Notes: generated by a model not told the origin, from the letters alone. Shown: positions 28,947-39,466, counted from the stretch's first letter. The stretch: DNA of 64,000 bases from an uncultured Fibrobacter sp. (GCA_946405515.1 CAMJHM010000003.1:1-64000), one strand, 5' to 3'. Program-made: numbers and translations.

Positions 28947-29867
28947 TTATTTTGTTACTATCAAATCCTCAGAAGAATAACTTATCGAAGATCCAGTAGA
29001 ATCAACGAATGAATTATACTTCTTCCATATTTTTGGATAATTCCGGTCAAAACCATTTTTTGAAAATTTCGCAATCAAATCGCCCTCTACGGAATCTTTT
29101 TTGTAAATATAAGCAGCAACATACTCACCCCAAAAAACGGGAGAATTTCCAGTATAATGATCATAGACAAGAGAATCAACAACATCGCCTTTGCTAAAAA
29201 GGGTAATAGCACCTGTAGGCTCTCCCAGCCTTTTTACGCACACTACATCACCATCAATGTAAGTAATGTCGTCGCATCCATCAAGCCATGCGTATTCGCC
29301 AGTAAATTCCAGTTTTTTCACAATACCCGACACTGTGTCCAGCACAGCAAATGCGCACGGATACATATCTTTTAATAGAATCTTACCATTTATCCACGGT
29401 TTCGCCCGCGTGTAAGGATCGTTCCAAGCACATCCATCTTCTATCTTTATTTTCTTTCGTACATCAGGAAGTTTTCCCACTTTCCAAAATCCAAAATTGT
29501 TCTTTTTATCATAGAACAGTACTGTTGAATCGGCCGCCAGTCCCCAAATTATGGTTATAACACCATCAATCGTATCTCCCCACAAGGGCCTCTGCTTGTT
29601 ACGATAATTCACAAGGAAAAGTCCCTGGTTGATTGTTCCGCCATCGCAATTTTCCCAATAGTCACAACTTTCCGTGTGATCCGTCCAACCACGTCCATTT
29701 GTTTCTAGTGCCAAAGAATCATCTAAAATTGCTATTACAAGTCCACTATGCCTTTTTTCATGCACCTCATGAGTCACATCCTCATCAAACAGCCCACACC
29801 CCCACATGCAAATACACGCTACTACCAGCGCTATAACAATCCAAGGTCTTTTTTTCAGGAACGGCAT
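28947..29867 (-). CDS. hypothetical lipoprotein
   Basis: MPFLKKRPWIVIALVVACICMWGCGLFDED; N-terminal hydrophobic segment and lipobox-like WGCG. Confidence 0.55.
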   Translation of the reverse strand: MPFLKKRPWIVIALVVACICMWGCGLFDEDVTHEVHEKRHSGLVIAILDDSLALETNGRGWTDHTESCDYWENCDGGTINQGLFLVNYRNKQRPLWGDTIDGVITIIWGLAADSTVLFYDKKNNFGFWKVGKLPDVRKKIKIEDGCAWNDPYTRAKPWINGKILLKDMYPCAFAVLDTVSGIVKKLEFTGEYAWLDGCDDITYIDGDVVCVKRLGEPTGAITLFSKGDVVDSLVYDHYTGNSPVFWGEYVAAYIYKKDSVEGDLIAKFSKNGFDRNYPKIWKKYNSFVDSTGSSISYSSEDLIVTK

Positions 29868-29912
29868 AAGAAAGCAATTTTACAAAAGAAATGCTGTTTG
29901 CAAGTCAATAGC

Positions 29913-31499
29913 CTATTTTTTCGGATAACCTACCAAATAGTGCTCAAATTCGCGGATTTCATAGCCGGCGTTTTCTAGGGCATAGCGGGAGCCGGAATCG
30001 TTGTTCAGGAGATAGACCGACGAGCCGTCCACGCGGTTCTTGTCAAAGTAAAAGTGGTAGCGCCCGAAACGGGAAGCATCGAGGAAGGCGGCGGGATAGT
30101 TCGTGTAGCCCACGGTCTGCAAGAAATCGCTGAGTTCCGGTTTCGCAAAGAAGAGGACGCGCGGCCAGCTCACGCCACGATCCACGTTCACGACGGAAGC
30201 GTCTTTCAGCTCGGTTTCCACGAATGTCATGGCGTCTTCGATTCCGCGGCAGAAATTCCAAGCAATGCTGTTCCGGTAATCGGTAAAGTAGTGGTTCTCG
30301 AACGAGACAAACATGCACGCATACACGGCGAAGGGTATCACAAGGGCCTTCGGGTTCAAATAATTGAATACAACATAAAGCCCACGCGCAATCATCACGA
30401 GCATCGGAATAAAGAGCAGGTTCACGCGGTTGATGTTCACGTTGATGAGGATGCCGATGGCAAAACCGGCTGCAAGCCATACGAGCATGAAAAAGTCAAG
30501 CGTCGCGACGCGGGCCCTGAGCCCCTTCCAAGCGCCCTCGATGCTCCACAAGAGCCCCACAAAGAAGAACGGGATGGATATGGGGTAGAAGATTCCGAAT
30601 TTCTCCGTAAAGTTCCACGGCAGGCCATCGCTTTGCAGCGTGAGAATGCTGAAGAGGTTGCCGATGTTCTCCGGGATTTTCTCGAACGAGATTTCGCTAT
30701 CGCGGAAATACAGCAACTTGGGGATGCTCAGGAACGGGAGCGAAATGGCGTCCATACGGCCCTGATTCACCAGCATGAACAGCAACAGCGGAACGCCAAG
30801 CACCAAAAGGACGGCAAGGGCTATCCAGGTGTAGCGGCAGTTGCGCAACTTGCGAATCCAAAACAGGTAGACCACCTGCAAAAGAATCATGAACGGGACC
30901 ACGGCCCAAATCGTTGCGTAGGCGTAAAGCGAGAGCCCGTAGAACAGCGCCGAGAGCACCAGGAATTTCGGGCGTTCGACACCCTTCGCAAAAAAGTAAA
31001 TCCCGAACAGCACGAAGGCGGGAGCGAGATTCGATTCGAGGCCCCAGCGCGACAGCATAATGTGCCACGGAGCGATGGCGAGCACGAACAGCACGGCAAG
31101 CGCCTGGCGGGCACCCACGTACATTTTCACAAGTTTGTATATAGCCACCAGCGAGAAGATGCCGGCAAGCAGCATGGGCAAGCGGATGACCCAAACCTTG
31201 AGGCCGAAAAGCGCAACAAAGGGCACCATCAGGTAAGACTCGAGCGCGTTCATGCCGGAACCCCAGGCGGTGAGGTACACGGGCATGCGGAACCCGAAGG
31301 AATCCCGCGCCGTCGTCAAGAGCGTGTAAGCGTTGTAACCGGCAAAGGCCTCGTCTTGGTTGATGTCAGCGGGGACGCCCGTGAACATGAAGCAGCGCGC
31401 GAACACGCCCACGGCAAGGAACAGCCAAAACAAATAAATTTCTACGGGAACCTTCTGTACAAGGCGGGCGACATCGGCAATACGCAATTTCACGGACAC
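29913..31499 (-). CDS. GT39/ArnT-like membrane glycosyltransferase
   Basis: Polytopic; VPADINQDEAFAGYNAYTLLTTARDSFGFRMPVYLTAWGSGMNALESYLMVPFVALFG pattern. Confidence 0.75.
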   Translation of the reverse strand: MSVKLRIADVARLVQKVPVEIYLFWLFLAVGVFARCFMFTGVPADINQDEAFAGYNAYTLLTTARDSFGFRMPVYLTAWGSGMNALESYLMVPFVALFGLKVWVIRLPMLLAGIFSLVAIYKLVKMYVGARQALAVLFVLAIAPWHIMLSRWGLESNLAPAFVLFGIYFFAKGVERPKFLVLSALFYGLSLYAYATIWAVVPFMILLQVVYLFWIRKLRNCRYTWIALAVLLVLGVPLLLFMLVNQGRMDAISLPFLSIPKLLYFRDSEISFEKIPENIGNLFSILTLQSDGLPWNFTEKFGIFYPISIPFFFVGLLWSIEGAWKGLRARVATLDFFMLVWLAAGFAIGILINVNINRVNLLFIPMLVMIARGLYVVFNYLNPKALVIPFAVYACMFVSFENHYFTDYRNSIAWNFCRGIEDAMTFVETELKDASVVNVDRGVSWPRVLFFAKPELSDFLQTVGYTNYPAAFLDASRFGRYHFYFDKNRVDGSSVYLLNNDSGSRYALENAGYEIREFEHYLVGYPKK

Positions 31500-31502
31500 G
31501 TC

Positions 31503-33245
31503 CTACTTTTTCAGCTTGACAATAGGTGACAGCCAGTCCGCATGGTCATAAGAATCGGGGCCGTGCGGATCCGTCTCGAGCCGGAGAATCTTGATTCCCT
31601 CAACCGACACTGCGGCAGACACGGGAGACTTCGTGCTACCCCTTACAGAGCCACTCTGCCAAAGAAGTTTCTCGTCGCCAAAGATGCGGAAGACGACTTC
31701 GCCATTGTCATAGACTTCGTCATCGACGCCAACGGACACATGGAAGGAATCGGCAGTGGCCGGCAAAATGTAGACAATGCTCGAAGGCGCATGGGTGCCA
31801 ATTCCGTACTTGTACTGCCTGCCGCCAACCTTGAGCGGCGCATTTTCTACGGACTTGTTCATCATGGGCACCTTGTAATTCTGGCGGAAGCTATCGAACT
31901 TGACGCCACTCAGAATAATCTCATTGTCGGCCTGCTTAATTTTGACAGGAGCAAGCGAATTGATATGGTAAGCGCCATCCACCAACAGGCACACACCGAG
32001 GAAGCAATACGGCACAAAGCGCGGAATCTTGAGCAAAGCGGCCAGCGAAACAACCTTCGCAAACACCTTCGGCAAGAAGAGGTAGAACATGCCCCCCGCC
32101 ATCGTCAGCACGGCAAACGCCGAAAGCCACGTCCAGGCATTGCCCCCATGGAACCCGTCGCACAGGATACTCACATTGCAAGAGGCGACCGCCGTCAAAA
32201 GCATCACCCACACAAGGGACTTGCGCCAATCCAGCACAAACCAGATGACGGCTACGGGAATAGCGTACAAGATATAGCGCTCGTGCATGCCCGGCAGCAA
32301 AACGAAGAACGCAGTAGCATTCCACGTGGCCAATTCAAATACGCGACGCAGCGACTTGCAACGGATAGAGGCAATCAGCGTGAAGATGGAGAAAAGCACA
32401 AACAGCGCCTTGCCCACGTAAGAGGGGCAAAGCCAGAAGAATAAACCATCCTTGGACAGTCCAAAGAACGGGTTCGCGTCGGGCGAGACGTTGCCCACCG
32501 TGAGCATCCAGAGGTTCGCCGCATTGTACGTGGCAAACGGGTACTGCGAAGTCGTATCGATATAAGCGCGACGCAGCATTCCCCCGAGATTATCGCCCAA
32601 GAAGAACGGCAAGAAGACGAGCACCACCGCCACGACGGCAAACGGGAGGCCCTTCCAGGAACGGCGCCAGTTCTTGATGAAAAGCCCGCCGAAAACCGGC
32701 AAGAAGAGAATCATCTGGAACTTCGCGAGCAGCGACAACACGTACAGCGGGGCCGCAAGCATGGTCGTGCGGCGGAAATAGATGCAGTACAGCGACGAAA
32801 GCGCAAGCACGACAGGGACGAGGTCCACCTGTCCCCACATCGGGCCGCCGAGTAAAATGGCGGGGTTCAGCGCGACAAAGGCAATCACGAGGTTCTGCTG
32901 CCAGCTCGGAAGATTGTAGCGGTCTACAATGCGGCAGGAAAAATCAACCAGGAACAGGTGCGCGAAATACACCGGCCACAAGCAGAGGAACTTTAGGAGG
33001 AAAGTCTTCGCGACAACGATTCCAAAAATGGCGTGAATCTGCGCGACAACCCAAAGCCAGAAAACATAGAGCGGAGGATAGTTCCCGCGGAAGTTGCCTA
33101 GGCCGCCGTCAATCAGCGACTGGACCCAGCCAACCCAAAAACTCTGGTCGCCATCGTAAGGAGCCGAAAGCGTACAGAACAAATTCGCAACAACACAAAT
33201 AAATCCCCAAAGGATAAACGTTCTCATGTTCGTAGTTTTTCTCAT
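31503..33245 (-). CDS. membrane glycosyltransferase-like protein with C-terminal NPCBM domain
   Basis: Polytopic N-terminus; C-terminus VGGRQYKYGIGTHAPSSIVYILPATADSFHVSVGVDDEVYDNGEVVFRIFGDEKLLWQSGSVRG...DHADWLSPIV is NPCBM-like. Start reassigned to ATG at 33245. Confidence 0.72.
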   Translation of the reverse strand: MRKTTNMRTFILWGFICVVANLFCTLSAPYDGDQSFWVGWVQSLIDGGLGNFRGNYPPLYVFWLWVVAQIHAIFGIVVAKTFLLKFLCLWPVYFAHLFLVDFSCRIVDRYNLPSWQQNLVIAFVALNPAILLGGPMWGQVDLVPVVLALSSLYCIYFRRTTMLAAPLYVLSLLAKFQMILFLPVFGGLFIKNWRRSWKGLPFAVVAVVLVFLPFFLGDNLGGMLRRAYIDTTSQYPFATYNAANLWMLTVGNVSPDANPFFGLSKDGLFFWLCPSYVGKALFVLFSIFTLIASIRCKSLRRVFELATWNATAFFVLLPGMHERYILYAIPVAVIWFVLDWRKSLVWVMLLTAVASCNVSILCDGFHGGNAWTWLSAFAVLTMAGGMFYLFLPKVFAKVVSLAALLKIPRFVPYCFLGVCLLVDGAYHINSLAPVKIKQADNEIILSGVKFDSFRQNYKVPMMNKSVENAPLKVGGRQYKYGIGTHAPSSIVYILPATADSFHVSVGVDDEVYDNGEVVFRIFGDEKLLWQSGSVRGSTKSPVSAAVSVEGIKILRLETDPHGPDSYDHADWLSPIVKLKK

Positions 33246-33286
33246 AAACTCAAATATAAAAAACTTCAACGGAGCGCTTTTACGAA

Positions 33287-34540
33287 TCAGCGGAAGAATT
33301 CGGCAACGAGCCGTATCATGCTTTCGTGGTCCTTGACGGACGTCATCTCGCGGATACTGTGCATGCTCAGCATGGGTTCGCCAATGTCCACCGTCGGAAT
33401 TCCGAGACTTGCAGAAATCGCGGGGCCCACGGTAGAGCCGCAGGGCATATCGTTGCGCATTACAAACGTCTGGCAAGGAACATTAGCTTGTTCGCACAGC
33501 AAGCGGAGGCGGGCCGACGATACGGCATCGCTCGCATAGCGCTTCTGCGCATTCGTCTTGAGAACAATGCCGCCGCCCAGCACCGGAGAATGGTTCGCTT
33601 CGTGCTTTTCAGGGTGGTTCGGGTGTACGGCATGCGCCGCGTCGACAGAAAGTGCGAAGGATTCTCCGAGAATTGCAGATAAATTAACATTATCGATAGG
33701 CTGGGATACGGTTTCTAGCACACTGCGCAAAAAATTCCCGCAAGCGCCTTCGCGTGTTTCACTGCCAATTTCTTCGTTATTGCAGAAGCACGCCACGCAA
33801 AAATCATTGGCGGGGGCGGTCACGCTGGCCAAAGACTGTGCCACAGCATGGCAGCTGCCTAGATTGTCGAGCCTGCCCGAATAAATCCATTCGTCGTTGA
33901 AACCGCCAAAAGATGCCGGCTGCGCGTCGAAGAGTTGAATATCAAAATCGAGGAGTCGACCGGCAACGCCCAGTTCGCCTTGCAGAGCATCGGCGAACGC
34001 GGACGCCTTGCCGTCCGCCGTGGCAGCCTGCCACAGGGCGTTGAAGTCCACCTGCGGGTCCACCTTCGTCCCATCCTGGTTCACGCCCCGGTTCAAATGA
34101 ACAGCCAGGTTCGGGATGCGGAACAGCTTGCTGCCGCGCACGAGCCTCGTCTGTACATTTCCGTCTTTCTCGTAAGCGAGCACCCCCGCATAGCCCAAGT
34201 CGCGATCGAGCCAGGTCGAGTAGATGGGAGAGCCGTACACCTCGGCATGGAGCGTGCAAGTCCCTGCCGCAGTGCGGTCCGGGTTCGGGGAAATCTTGAG
34301 TGCCGGGAAATCCGTATGGGCCAAAGCCAGCCTGAACCTAGAGGTTTCGTTTACCTGTAGCGGCATCCTGAGGGCGACAAGGGCTCCTCCGCGGACAAAC
34401 ACGTAAGCCTTCCCGGGAGCAAAAGCGGCCCGATCTGTCATCTGCCGTTCCTCAAAACCCGCAGCGGCAAATAGACAACGCAGGCTCTCCACAGTATGCC
34501 AGGGGGAAACCGATTCGTTCAAAAATTGAAAATATTCCAT
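33287..34540 (-). CDS. apeB: M18 family aminopeptidase
   Basis: LALAHTDFPALKISPNP...DNLGSCHAVAQSL...ACFCNNEEIGSETREGACGNFL...RNDMPCGSTVGPAISASLGIPTVDIGEPMLSMHSIREM. Confidence 0.92.
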   Translation of the reverse strand: MEYFQFLNESVSPWHTVESLRCLFAAAGFEERQMTDRAAFAPGKAYVFVRGGALVALRMPLQVNETSRFRLALAHTDFPALKISPNPDRTAAGTCTLHAEVYGSPIYSTWLDRDLGYAGVLAYEKDGNVQTRLVRGSKLFRIPNLAVHLNRGVNQDGTKVDPQVDFNALWQAATADGKASAFADALQGELGVAGRLLDFDIQLFDAQPASFGGFNDEWIYSGRLDNLGSCHAVAQSLASVTAPANDFCVACFCNNEEIGSETREGACGNFLRSVLETVSQPIDNVNLSAILGESFALSVDAAHAVHPNHPEKHEANHSPVLGGGIVLKTNAQKRYASDAVSSARLRLLCEQANVPCQTFVMRNDMPCGSTVGPAISASLGIPTVDIGEPMLSMHSIREMTSVKDHESMIRLVAEFFR

Positions 34541-34630
34541 AAAACCTCTAGACGCGGATTATTTATCCGAAATGCAGGTCCCCGAATTTCTTTTCGGGCA
34601 AGCCATGTAAAAATTTATATATTCCTGAAT

Positions 34631-35638
34631 ATGCAGTTCAAACCGTTCAAACAGATTAACTGGATGGAAATCTCCGGACTACTGGTCGGAGTGCTCTTCA
34701 CCGTTGCTGTCATGATTTTCGGTATTGTCCTGTATGCAAAGATTTTTTCGACCGGCATGGTCGGCATCGAGGAATACAAACTCCACAGCACCTTCGACAA
34801 GGCGCTCGGCCTAAGACCCGGCACCCGTGTGCAGATTAGCGGCGTCGATATCGGTCAGATTTCGAACATGACCATTATTTCAAACGGCGTGAGCATGGAA
34901 TTCACCATCTGCAAGGAATTCCAGAACTGGATTACCGACAGCGCCGAAGTGTTCGCCATCCGCGACCAGAACGTCATCTCCGCGCGTGTCATCAACATCG
35001 ATGTTAGGCGAGGCAAGGGCCGCGTGCTGCAAGACGGCGACTATCTCCCGCCCGGAAAAGCGCAGGACATCGAAACCGTCCTCGAAACCGCGAATGAGCT
35101 TTTGGGCCGCGTGAACAGGCTTATCGACGCGGCAGATACGCTCCTCGGCATGGCCATGGATACAGGAACCACCGTGGGTGCCCTCTTCGGCAGCCGCCTG
35201 CTATACGACAACCTGAACCGCCAGCTTACACGTCTCGACGACATCACCTATACCGGCATGAACGCCCTCAACAAGGCATCCAGCCTGATGGACACTCTGC
35301 AGAGCGACGTGCCTGCATTGCTCAACAAAGTGGACACCATCGCCACGAACGTCTCGGGAATGGTGGACAACGTTTCTGGCATGGTCGACAGCCTCAAGGA
35401 AGTTCCGGGCCACGTGAACTTGCTCCTGAGCAAGCTCGACACGACCGTCGGGCGCGTAGACGGCATGGTCGACAACATCGGCAATGTGAGCACCAGCCTG
35501 ACGGACTTCATCTCCTCGTCCGAAGAAACTCTTGAAAACGCCGACGACCTCATGACCGGCATATCGAACATCTGGCTCATCCGCAGGTCCATCCCGAACA
35601 AGGACACCGTACCCTTTATGGTGGAGACGCTATGGTAA
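34631..35638 (+). CDS. MCE/MlaD family protein
   Basis: N-terminal TM, then GTRVQISGVDIGQISNMTI MCE pattern; coiled C-terminus. Confidence 0.88.
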   Translation: MQFKPFKQINWMEISGLLVGVLFTVAVMIFGIVLYAKIFSTGMVGIEEYKLHSTFDKALGLRPGTRVQISGVDIGQISNMTIISNGVSMEFTICKEFQNWITDSAEVFAIRDQNVISARVINIDVRRGKGRVLQDGDYLPPGKAQDIETVLETANELLGRVNRLIDAADTLLGMAMDTGTTVGALFGSRLLYDNLNRQLTRLDDITYTGMNALNKASSLMDTLQSDVPALLNKVDTIATNVSGMVDNVSGMVDSLKEVPGHVNLLLSKLDTTVGRVDGMVDNIGNVSTSLTDFISSSEETLENADDLMTGISNIWLIRRSIPNKDTVPFMVETLW

Positions 35639-36405
35639 AGTGCAAACACCTCATAGCACTGGCGCTCGCCCTCGGTACAGCCGCAATGGCATCGGAATCC
35701 GGAGAGCTTTCGTACCGTGCGCAGAAATCGCTCGAGAACGGGAAATTCGCACGCAGCTACAGCCAGCTTGAACGCGCACTCCTTGCCAGCCGCAAAGAAG
35801 CAGACCTTTTGTCCGAAGCGCGAATATTGCTTTCGATGGCGCACATCCGCACACTAAGCCTCGATCTTGAACTCGCGGATTCGCTTGTATCTATTGTGCG
35901 CAAGGGTGTCCTCGACAACCAGACATCCGCTCTTTACAGCCAAGTTAAAATCGCACTGAGCAACGCTCACGAAAAATACGCCGATGCAGCAAAGCTGTGC
36001 AACGAACAAGACAAAGACATCTTGAAGAAATCTGCAGACGGTGTGCAGGCAACCTTCTATTCTGAATGTGCCATTGCGCAGGGCGCCCTCCACAAAGCAC
36101 AAGAAGCACAAGAAGCTTTGAAGATGGTCGGCAAGCGCGCCGACAAGAGCAGCGGTATCTACGCCTGGACCGAGGCCCGCATCGCAGACCTGAATGCTCA
36201 AGCCAATGCAGATTCACTCTACCAGGTGGCAGAGACACGCTCCATCCAAGGCAACCGTCCGCACATGACAGCCACCATCCTGTACTACCGCGGACTGCTC
36301 GCCGAAAAGAAGAACGCGGAACTCGCGAAGGACTACTTCCTCCGCAGCAAGAACGCCTTCGAGCTGATGGGACTACCCAACAACGCAAAGCGCAGTACAA
36401 AATAG
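35632..36405 (+). CDS. hypothetical exported protein, helical/TPR-like
   Basis: Overlaps the end of the MlaD gene by 7 nt; signal peptide, Ala-rich helical repeats. Confidence 0.6.
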   Translation: MVKCKHLIALALALGTAAMASESGELSYRAQKSLENGKFARSYSQLERALLASRKEADLLSEARILLSMAHIRTLSLDLELADSLVSIVRKGVLDNQTSALYSQVKIALSNAHEKYADAAKLCNEQDKDILKKSADGVQATFYSECAIAQGALHKAQEAQEALKMVGKRADKSSGIYAWTEARIADLNAQANADSLYQVAETRSIQGNRPHMTATILYYRGLLAEKKNAELAKDYFLRSKNAFELMGLPNNAKRSTK

Positions 36406-36441
36406 TTTGTATTAAATCTTGTAATGAGAGACTGGGGTGAC

Positions 36442-37329
36442 TCAGTCTTTTTTCGTTGTATCGGCCACGGCAACCGAATCCGTCGCAGACGCAAGAGAAT
36501 CAACTGCAGCGGCTGTTGAATCGGCCGGGGCAGCCGTCGAATCAGCAGCTGGTTCCACGGGCGGTTCATACTTCATCGAGACGAACAGGCCATACGCATA
36601 TTGCGGATGGAGTTTTCCGTCAGCAACTTTCCCGATGATATCCTTGATAGTATCCTTTACGCGTTTTCTCTCGTCTGCGTTCTCCAGGGCGCGGTATCCA
36701 AGCAGGTTGAACATCTTGCTAGAGAAACTTTCGAGGAAAGGCTTGTAGCGCGGCTGCATGACATCCTCGACAATCGTCATGATAGCCACCTCCGTCTGCA
36801 TGGTGTCCAGTTCAAACGAACGGTAGATGGTACGGATGTGCGCAGGAATCGTCGTGTCCGGGCTGTCAAAATACGGGCGCATCACGTCGGCAGCGGCCTT
36901 CTTGTCGGGATAGGGGCCCTTCGCGAGACGCAGGGCGAAATAGAGGGCAAGCCTCCAGTCTTCCGGGTAAACCCTGTGACCACGGCGGAAAACCTTGAAG
37001 TCCGAGGTGTCCGGAGAATCCACGACGCTGATACCGCCCACCACATGGTACGGCGTGTAGAACAAACTATCGAGATCTGTGCAGAGGTCGGCGAGATGGC
37101 CGAGGTAAGCGAATTCGGTTCCGGTCAAGTAGCTTTCGCCCAAATTCGTGAGAGCCTTGATCCAGAACAGCCCCGCCACCGAGGAATTGTTCCCCGCGGC
37201 GATATAGCGAACGTAATTCGCCTTGGGCAAGAACGATTCGTCAAAATGCGTATTAGGCAGCGGACGCGCGAAATGGAACGCAGCAACGATAACCAAGATC
37301 GAAAGTATCAGCGTGACCAAATAGCGCAT
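36442..37329 (-). CDS. hypothetical membrane-anchored protein
   Basis: N-terminal TM; Ala/Asp/Ser-rich C-terminal tail (PAADSTAAPADSTAAAVDSLASATDSVAVADTTKKD). Confidence 0.6.
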   Translation of the reverse strand: MRYLVTLILSILVIVAAFHFARPLPNTHFDESFLPKANYVRYIAAGNNSSVAGLFWIKALTNLGESYLTGTEFAYLGHLADLCTDLDSLFYTPYHVVGGISVVDSPDTSDFKVFRRGHRVYPEDWRLALYFALRLAKGPYPDKKAAADVMRPYFDSPDTTIPAHIRTIYRSFELDTMQTEVAIMTIVEDVMQPRYKPFLESFSSKMFNLLGYRALENADERKRVKDTIKDIIGKVADGKLHPQYAYGLFVSMKYEPPVEPAADSTAAPADSTAAAVDSLASATDSVAVADTTKKD

Positions 37330-37343
37330 CGATTGCCCACCCT

Positions 37344-38228
37344 TTAGCGCAAGCTGTCAGCCAAGCGCTCCAAAGCGTCAACGCAGTCGTTGGCGAAGTT
37401 TTCAGGTGTATTGTTGCGCTGCCAGGCGAAGTTCAGGCCACTGCTGGAGTTCAGCACGTGGAACTTGCGCTTGCCGCCGCCATTGGCAATGGCATTGAGC
37501 ACGGTCTTTGCATCGCCGCCCTGTCCGCCGGGCACGCCAGGAATGGACACGCCAGGAATCAGGAACGGGATTTCGTGCTTTTTGGCAACACAATACGCCG
37601 TAATCTGTTCAAGTTCTTCGGGATGGGTCGCACCCACGACAGCGCCGAGGTAGCCCTTGCCATCGTCCCATTCCACAATCTTGTCTGCAACGGAATAGAA
37701 GGCACTGGCGACATCGCGCGGGTCGTCCCCGCGCAGGACATTCATGTCCTGAAAGTCGTGCGCGCCCTTGTTGCTCGTACGCAACAAGACGTAGGCGCCG
37801 TTCTCACTGTTTTCGCGAATGAACGGGGAAACCGAATCCGTTCCCATCCACGGGGAAACCGTCACGGCATCGGCGCCGTACACGTCGTACGCGGCATTCG
37901 CGTAGGCCGCGCTCGACTTTCCGATGTCGCCCCTCTTCGCGTCGAGAATCACCGGGATACCCGCACTCCTGTAGTCAGCAATCAGCTGCTGGAGCACAAG
38001 CATAGCCTGGACACTCACGCACTCATAGTAGGCGCTGTTCGGCTTCACCACAGCCGGGAACACGTTGCGCTTGGCGCAGCATTCCAGGATGTCGGAATAG
38101 AAACGCTTGATCTTGTCTTCGGGCGTGCCCTCGAGCGGAATCAACTTGAGCACAGGGTCCATGCCCATGCACACCGGGTTGCCACATGCGGCGATACGTT
38201 GTTCAAGACGGTCGTAGAAGCAAGTCAT
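37344..38228 (-). CDS. pyrF: orotidine 5'-phosphate decarboxylase
   Basis: CMGMDPVLKLIP; VKPNSAYYECVSVQAMLVLQQLI; PVILDAKRGDIGKSSAAYANAAYDVYGADAVTVSPWMG; FLIPGVSIPGVPGGQGGDAKTVL. Confidence 0.93.
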   Translation of the reverse strand: MTCFYDRLEQRIAACGNPVCMGMDPVLKLIPLEGTPEDKIKRFYSDILECCAKRNVFPAVVKPNSAYYECVSVQAMLVLQQLIADYRSAGIPVILDAKRGDIGKSSAAYANAAYDVYGADAVTVSPWMGTDSVSPFIRENSENGAYVLLRTSNKGAHDFQDMNVLRGDDPRDVASAFYSVADKIVEWDDGKGYLGAVVGATHPEELEQITAYCVAKKHEIPFLIPGVSIPGVPGGQGGDAKTVLNAIANGGGKRKFHVLNSSSGLNFAWQRNNTPENFANDCVDALERLADSLR

Positions 38229-39466
38229 TACTTGAGTTCCTCTTGAATCTTCGCGGCTTCGTAAGAGAGGATGCCGTGAGCGACAGCGACGTTCAGGGAT
38301 TCGAGTTCGCTGCTCATCGGAATCTTCACCGTCTCGTCGGCAAGTTCGATCAGGTACTGGTTCGTGCCGGCACCTTCGTTACCCACCAGAAACGCCATCT
38401 TGCGCAGCTTGCGGGCGGGAATTTCCCCGAGGCTCTGCCTTGCATGCAAGTCAGAAGCGATGATGGTGTAGCCCTTGCTGCGGAGGAAGTTGATATGTTC
38501 GACCAGGTCCACGTCGTATTCGAACGGAACGCGCAGGAACGTGCCCGACGAACCGCGCACCACCTTCGGGTTGAACGGGTTCACCGTGCCACGGCCAAGC
38601 ACCATGCCGTTGGAACCGAAACCGAGGCTCGTGCGGAAGAGCGTACCCAGGTTACCCGGGTCTTGCACGGCATCCACAAGCGTGAGCACGCTGCGGCTCT
38701 GTTCGTAGTTGGGCTTGTTGCTTGCGCAACGGCAGTGGGCGATAATCCCCTGCGTCGTCACGGTAGAAGACAGACGTTTCATCTGTTCTTCGGTGAGCAC
38801 GTGCAGGTTGACTTCGGCCTCGTTAATCTTTTCAATCAGGTTCTCGTCGCTGAAACCTTCGACCACGTAGACCGCAATAACGATTTCGCGGTGATGGCTC
38901 ACGAGTTCGTCCACGACATGTACGCCTTCACCAAGGAAGTGGCCTTCGCGTTCGCGGCCCTTCTCGGTCGTGAGGGCAATGAGCTTCTTGAACCAAGGCG
39001 GATTGGAAACCGGATCCTCGATAGCCTCCACCTGTGCGGAACGTGCTTCCAATGCCTGCTCGTCCAGGTTCTCGTCAAAGACGGCTTCCTTCTGTTCGGG
39101 GCGCTGGCGATAAACCGGAGCGGCGCCACGGTCGGCACCACGGCCACCGCGACCACCACGGCCAAACGAGGAACGGTCACCGCCACGGCGGTCATCAAAA
39201 CGGCGTGGGCGACGGTCGCGGTTCCACGGACGGTCTTCGCGACCTTCACGGCCTTCGCGGTCGCGGGACGGACGGTCCTCGCGGTCACGAAAACGGCGGT
39301 CTTCGCGCTGTTCGGATTCCCCGCGGGTGCGGAAAGGCTTGCGACCACCACGGGCATCGTCGTCACGACGTCCACGGCGTTCACGGTCTTGCACTTCGCT
39401 CACACCGAACTTCCGGTTGAGAGCAGTCTTCAAAGTGCGCTTCGGCTGGTTGATTTCTTCGCTCAT
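38228..39466 (-). CDS. TrmH/SpoU-family RNA methyltransferase with RG/RD-rich N-terminal extension
   Basis: VLTLVDAVQDPGNLGTLFRTSLGFGSNGMVLGRGTVNPFNPKVVRGSSGTFLRVPF; MAFLVGNEGAG; ~100 aa Arg/Gly/Asp-rich N-terminus. Confidence 0.9.
   Translation of the reverse strand: MSEEINQPKRTLKTALNRKFGVSEVQDRERRGRRDDDARGGRKPFRTRGESEQREDRRFRDREDRPSRDREGREGREDRPWNRDRRPRRFDDRRGGDRSSFGRGGRGGRGADRGAAPVYRQRPEQKEAVFDENLDEQALEARSAQVEAIEDPVSNPPWFKKLIALTTEKGREREGHFLGEGVHVVDELVSHHREIVIAVYVVEGFSDENLIEKINEAEVNLHVLTEEQMKRLSSTVTTQGIIAHCRCASNKPNYEQSRSVLTLVDAVQDPGNLGTLFRTSLGFGSNGMVLGRGTVNPFNPKVVRGSSGTFLRVPFEYDVDLVEHINFLRSKGYTIIASDLHARQSLGEIPARKLRKMAFLVGNEGAGTNQYLIELADETVKIPMSSELESLNVAVAHGILSYEAAKIQEELK

Noticed and set aside
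30054-31529. 491-aa + strand ORF opposite the GT39-like gene
   Set aside because: Antisense shadow; His/Glu/Arg-rich random composition.
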